39,766 nucleotides of DNA from Gilliamella sp. Occ3-1. Lineage in GTDB: Bacteria; Pseudomonadota; Gammaproteobacteria; Enterobacterales; Orbaceae. The first letter of the stretch is position 1, and every line of letters starts with the position of its first letter. Under the pieces are notes generated by a model. The model had not been told where the DNA came from. It saw only the letters and a program-made list of their open reading frames with translations, and did no database searches. Below are positions 39,259-39,766 of this stretch, one piece after another. The position numbers and the translations under genes were made by a program. The stretch is from positions 1 through 39,766 of the forward strand of contig NZ_LZHQ01000023.1 in assembly GCF_001690655.1 (NCBI RefSeq), given 5' to 3'.

Positions 39259-39429
39259 ATGCGAGCTTATCTTTGTTGTATGAATTGCTTTAATGATATT
39301 TATTTAAAAAAGTTTATTCAGGATAATGGTGAATTAGCTGATAAATGTGATTTTTGTTCCTCTGAACAAAGTATATGTTTAGAGCCATCCTCTCTTTTAG
39401 AAAAATTTTGTAACTCTCCCCTAAAATAA
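39259..39429 (+). pseudogene. HEPN/RES N-terminal-like gene, truncated by IS3-family insertion
   Basis: A short frame starts 8 bp after the sce7725 gene and reads MRAYLCCMNCFNDIYLKKFI, then CDFCSSEQSICLEPSSLLEKF. The Cys pairs (C7-x2-C10 and C30-x2-C33) plus the later C40 and EPSSL look like the zinc-ribbon start of proteins with a HEPN/RES N-terminal domain, whose C-terminal RES domain is an NAD-degrading or ADP-ribosylating toxin type. After codon 50 (39408) the sequence turns into the presumed left end of an insertion element, and six foreign codons lead to a TAA. Family assignment from 50 residues is tentative. Confidence 0.6.
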
Positions 39430-39481
39430 TACAGCAAAAAAGTAGAAAATTCTCTATGATAAAAGTAAAGAGGATTTAAAC

Positions 39482-39739
39482 ATGAAAAAAATGACTGAAC
39501 ATCAAATCGTCGCTATTTTAAAAGAAGCTGAAGCGGGTATTCCGGTTAAAGAACTCTGTCGTAAATATGGCATGGGTAATTCAACTTTCTATAAATGGCG
39601 GGAAAAATACGGCGGAATGGAAACTTCGGATATCAAACGCTTAAAGGAGCTGGAGGCTGAAAACCGTAAGCTTAAACAGATGTTTGCCGAACTGAGCTTA
39701 AAATCCCAGCTTCAGGAAGAAATCATAAAAAAGCTGTAG
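39482..39739 (+). CDS. IS3-family transposase OrfA
   Basis: The 85-aa protein has a helix-turn-helix (about 4-45: TEHQIVAILKEAEAGIPVKE, CRKYGMGNSTFYKWREKYGG) and a leucine zipper (about 52-78, KRLKELEAENRKLKQMFAEL). This is typical for OrfA of the IS3 family, IS407/IS51-like type (Pfam PF01527). GAGG precedes the ATG by about 7 bp. Near its end lies the slippery heptamer A-AAA-AAG (39727-39733). A -1 shift there continues as KKAVVPTKARKTW, the usual OrfB start. Confidence 0.93.
   Translation: MKKMTEHQIVAILKEAEAGIPVKELCRKYGMGNSTFYKWREKYGGMETSDIKRLKELEAENRKLKQMFAELSLKSQLQEEIIKKL
39727..39733 (+). promoter_or_regulatory. programmed -1 frameshift heptamer A-AAA-AAG
   Basis: The heptamer is in the right phase (ATA AAA AAG in orfA frame) two codons before the orfA stop. 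IS3-family elements make the OrfAB transposase by -1 slippage at such a site. The -1 frame is open from here to the window end. Confidence 0.8.
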
Positions 39740-39766
39740 TGCCCACAAAAGCACGTAAAACGTGGG

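Larger units (their letters stand above)
39409..39766 (+). mobile_element. IS3-family insertion sequence, left part (continues past window)
   Basis: The element seems to begin with TGTAACTCTCCCCTAA at 39409; a TG start is usual for IS3-family ends. orfA follows at 39482 and orfB starts by frameshift near 39733. The window ends inside orfB, so the right end and the target duplication are not visible. Confidence 0.78.

Overview
The window looks like the chromosome of an AT-rich gammaproteobacterium. Housekeeping proteins (RhlB, AroF, PurL, CbrA, FieF, Can) are clearly enterobacterial-like but diverged. With the low GC, a Sxy/TfoX regulator, type VI secretion pieces and a trehalose PTS, this suggests the order Orbales (Gilliamella-like insect-gut symbionts). 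That placement is inference from protein resemblance, not a database result.

Positions 1-1080 hold the 5' part of a 16S rRNA gene on the minus strand, with a boxA leader and tandem P1/P2 promoters. From about 1.2 to 28.5 kb the window is mostly core chromosome: an acyltransferase, a small GNAT protein, pfkA, murA-yajL-fieF, yjiX-yjiA, cbrA, can, nrdD-nrdG, gnd, trxA-rho with divergent rhlB, sxy, nadE-glnB, aroB, aroF and purL. Several control regions are readable: paired NrdR boxes before nrdDG, paired TyrR boxes before aroF, a possible long-range attenuator in the rho leader, and a number of hairpin terminators.

From 28.5 to 32 kb the sequence is accessory and decaying. A type VI secretion fragment (truncated tssG, tssJ, tssE) sits between a heavily decayed IS3-family orfB and a second broken IS3-family element that cut off the 5' end of tssG. 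An NAD(P)-binding reductase gene follows. A CRP-controlled treB-treC operon (32.8-36.2 kb) provides trehalose uptake and hydrolysis.

From 36.2 kb to the end the region is accessory again. It contains remnants of a YcgL/RlaP-like nucleotidyltransferase gene and of a RadC-like JAB-domain gene, then an apparently intact overlapping gene pair of the sce7726 and sce7725 families. A third gene, coding for a Cys-rich N-terminus like that of HEPN/RES-type proteins, is cut at about codon 50 by a third IS3-family element that runs off the window end. This three-gene cassette is the best candidate for a poorly described system, possibly defence or toxin-like, caught as it is inactivated by an insertion.
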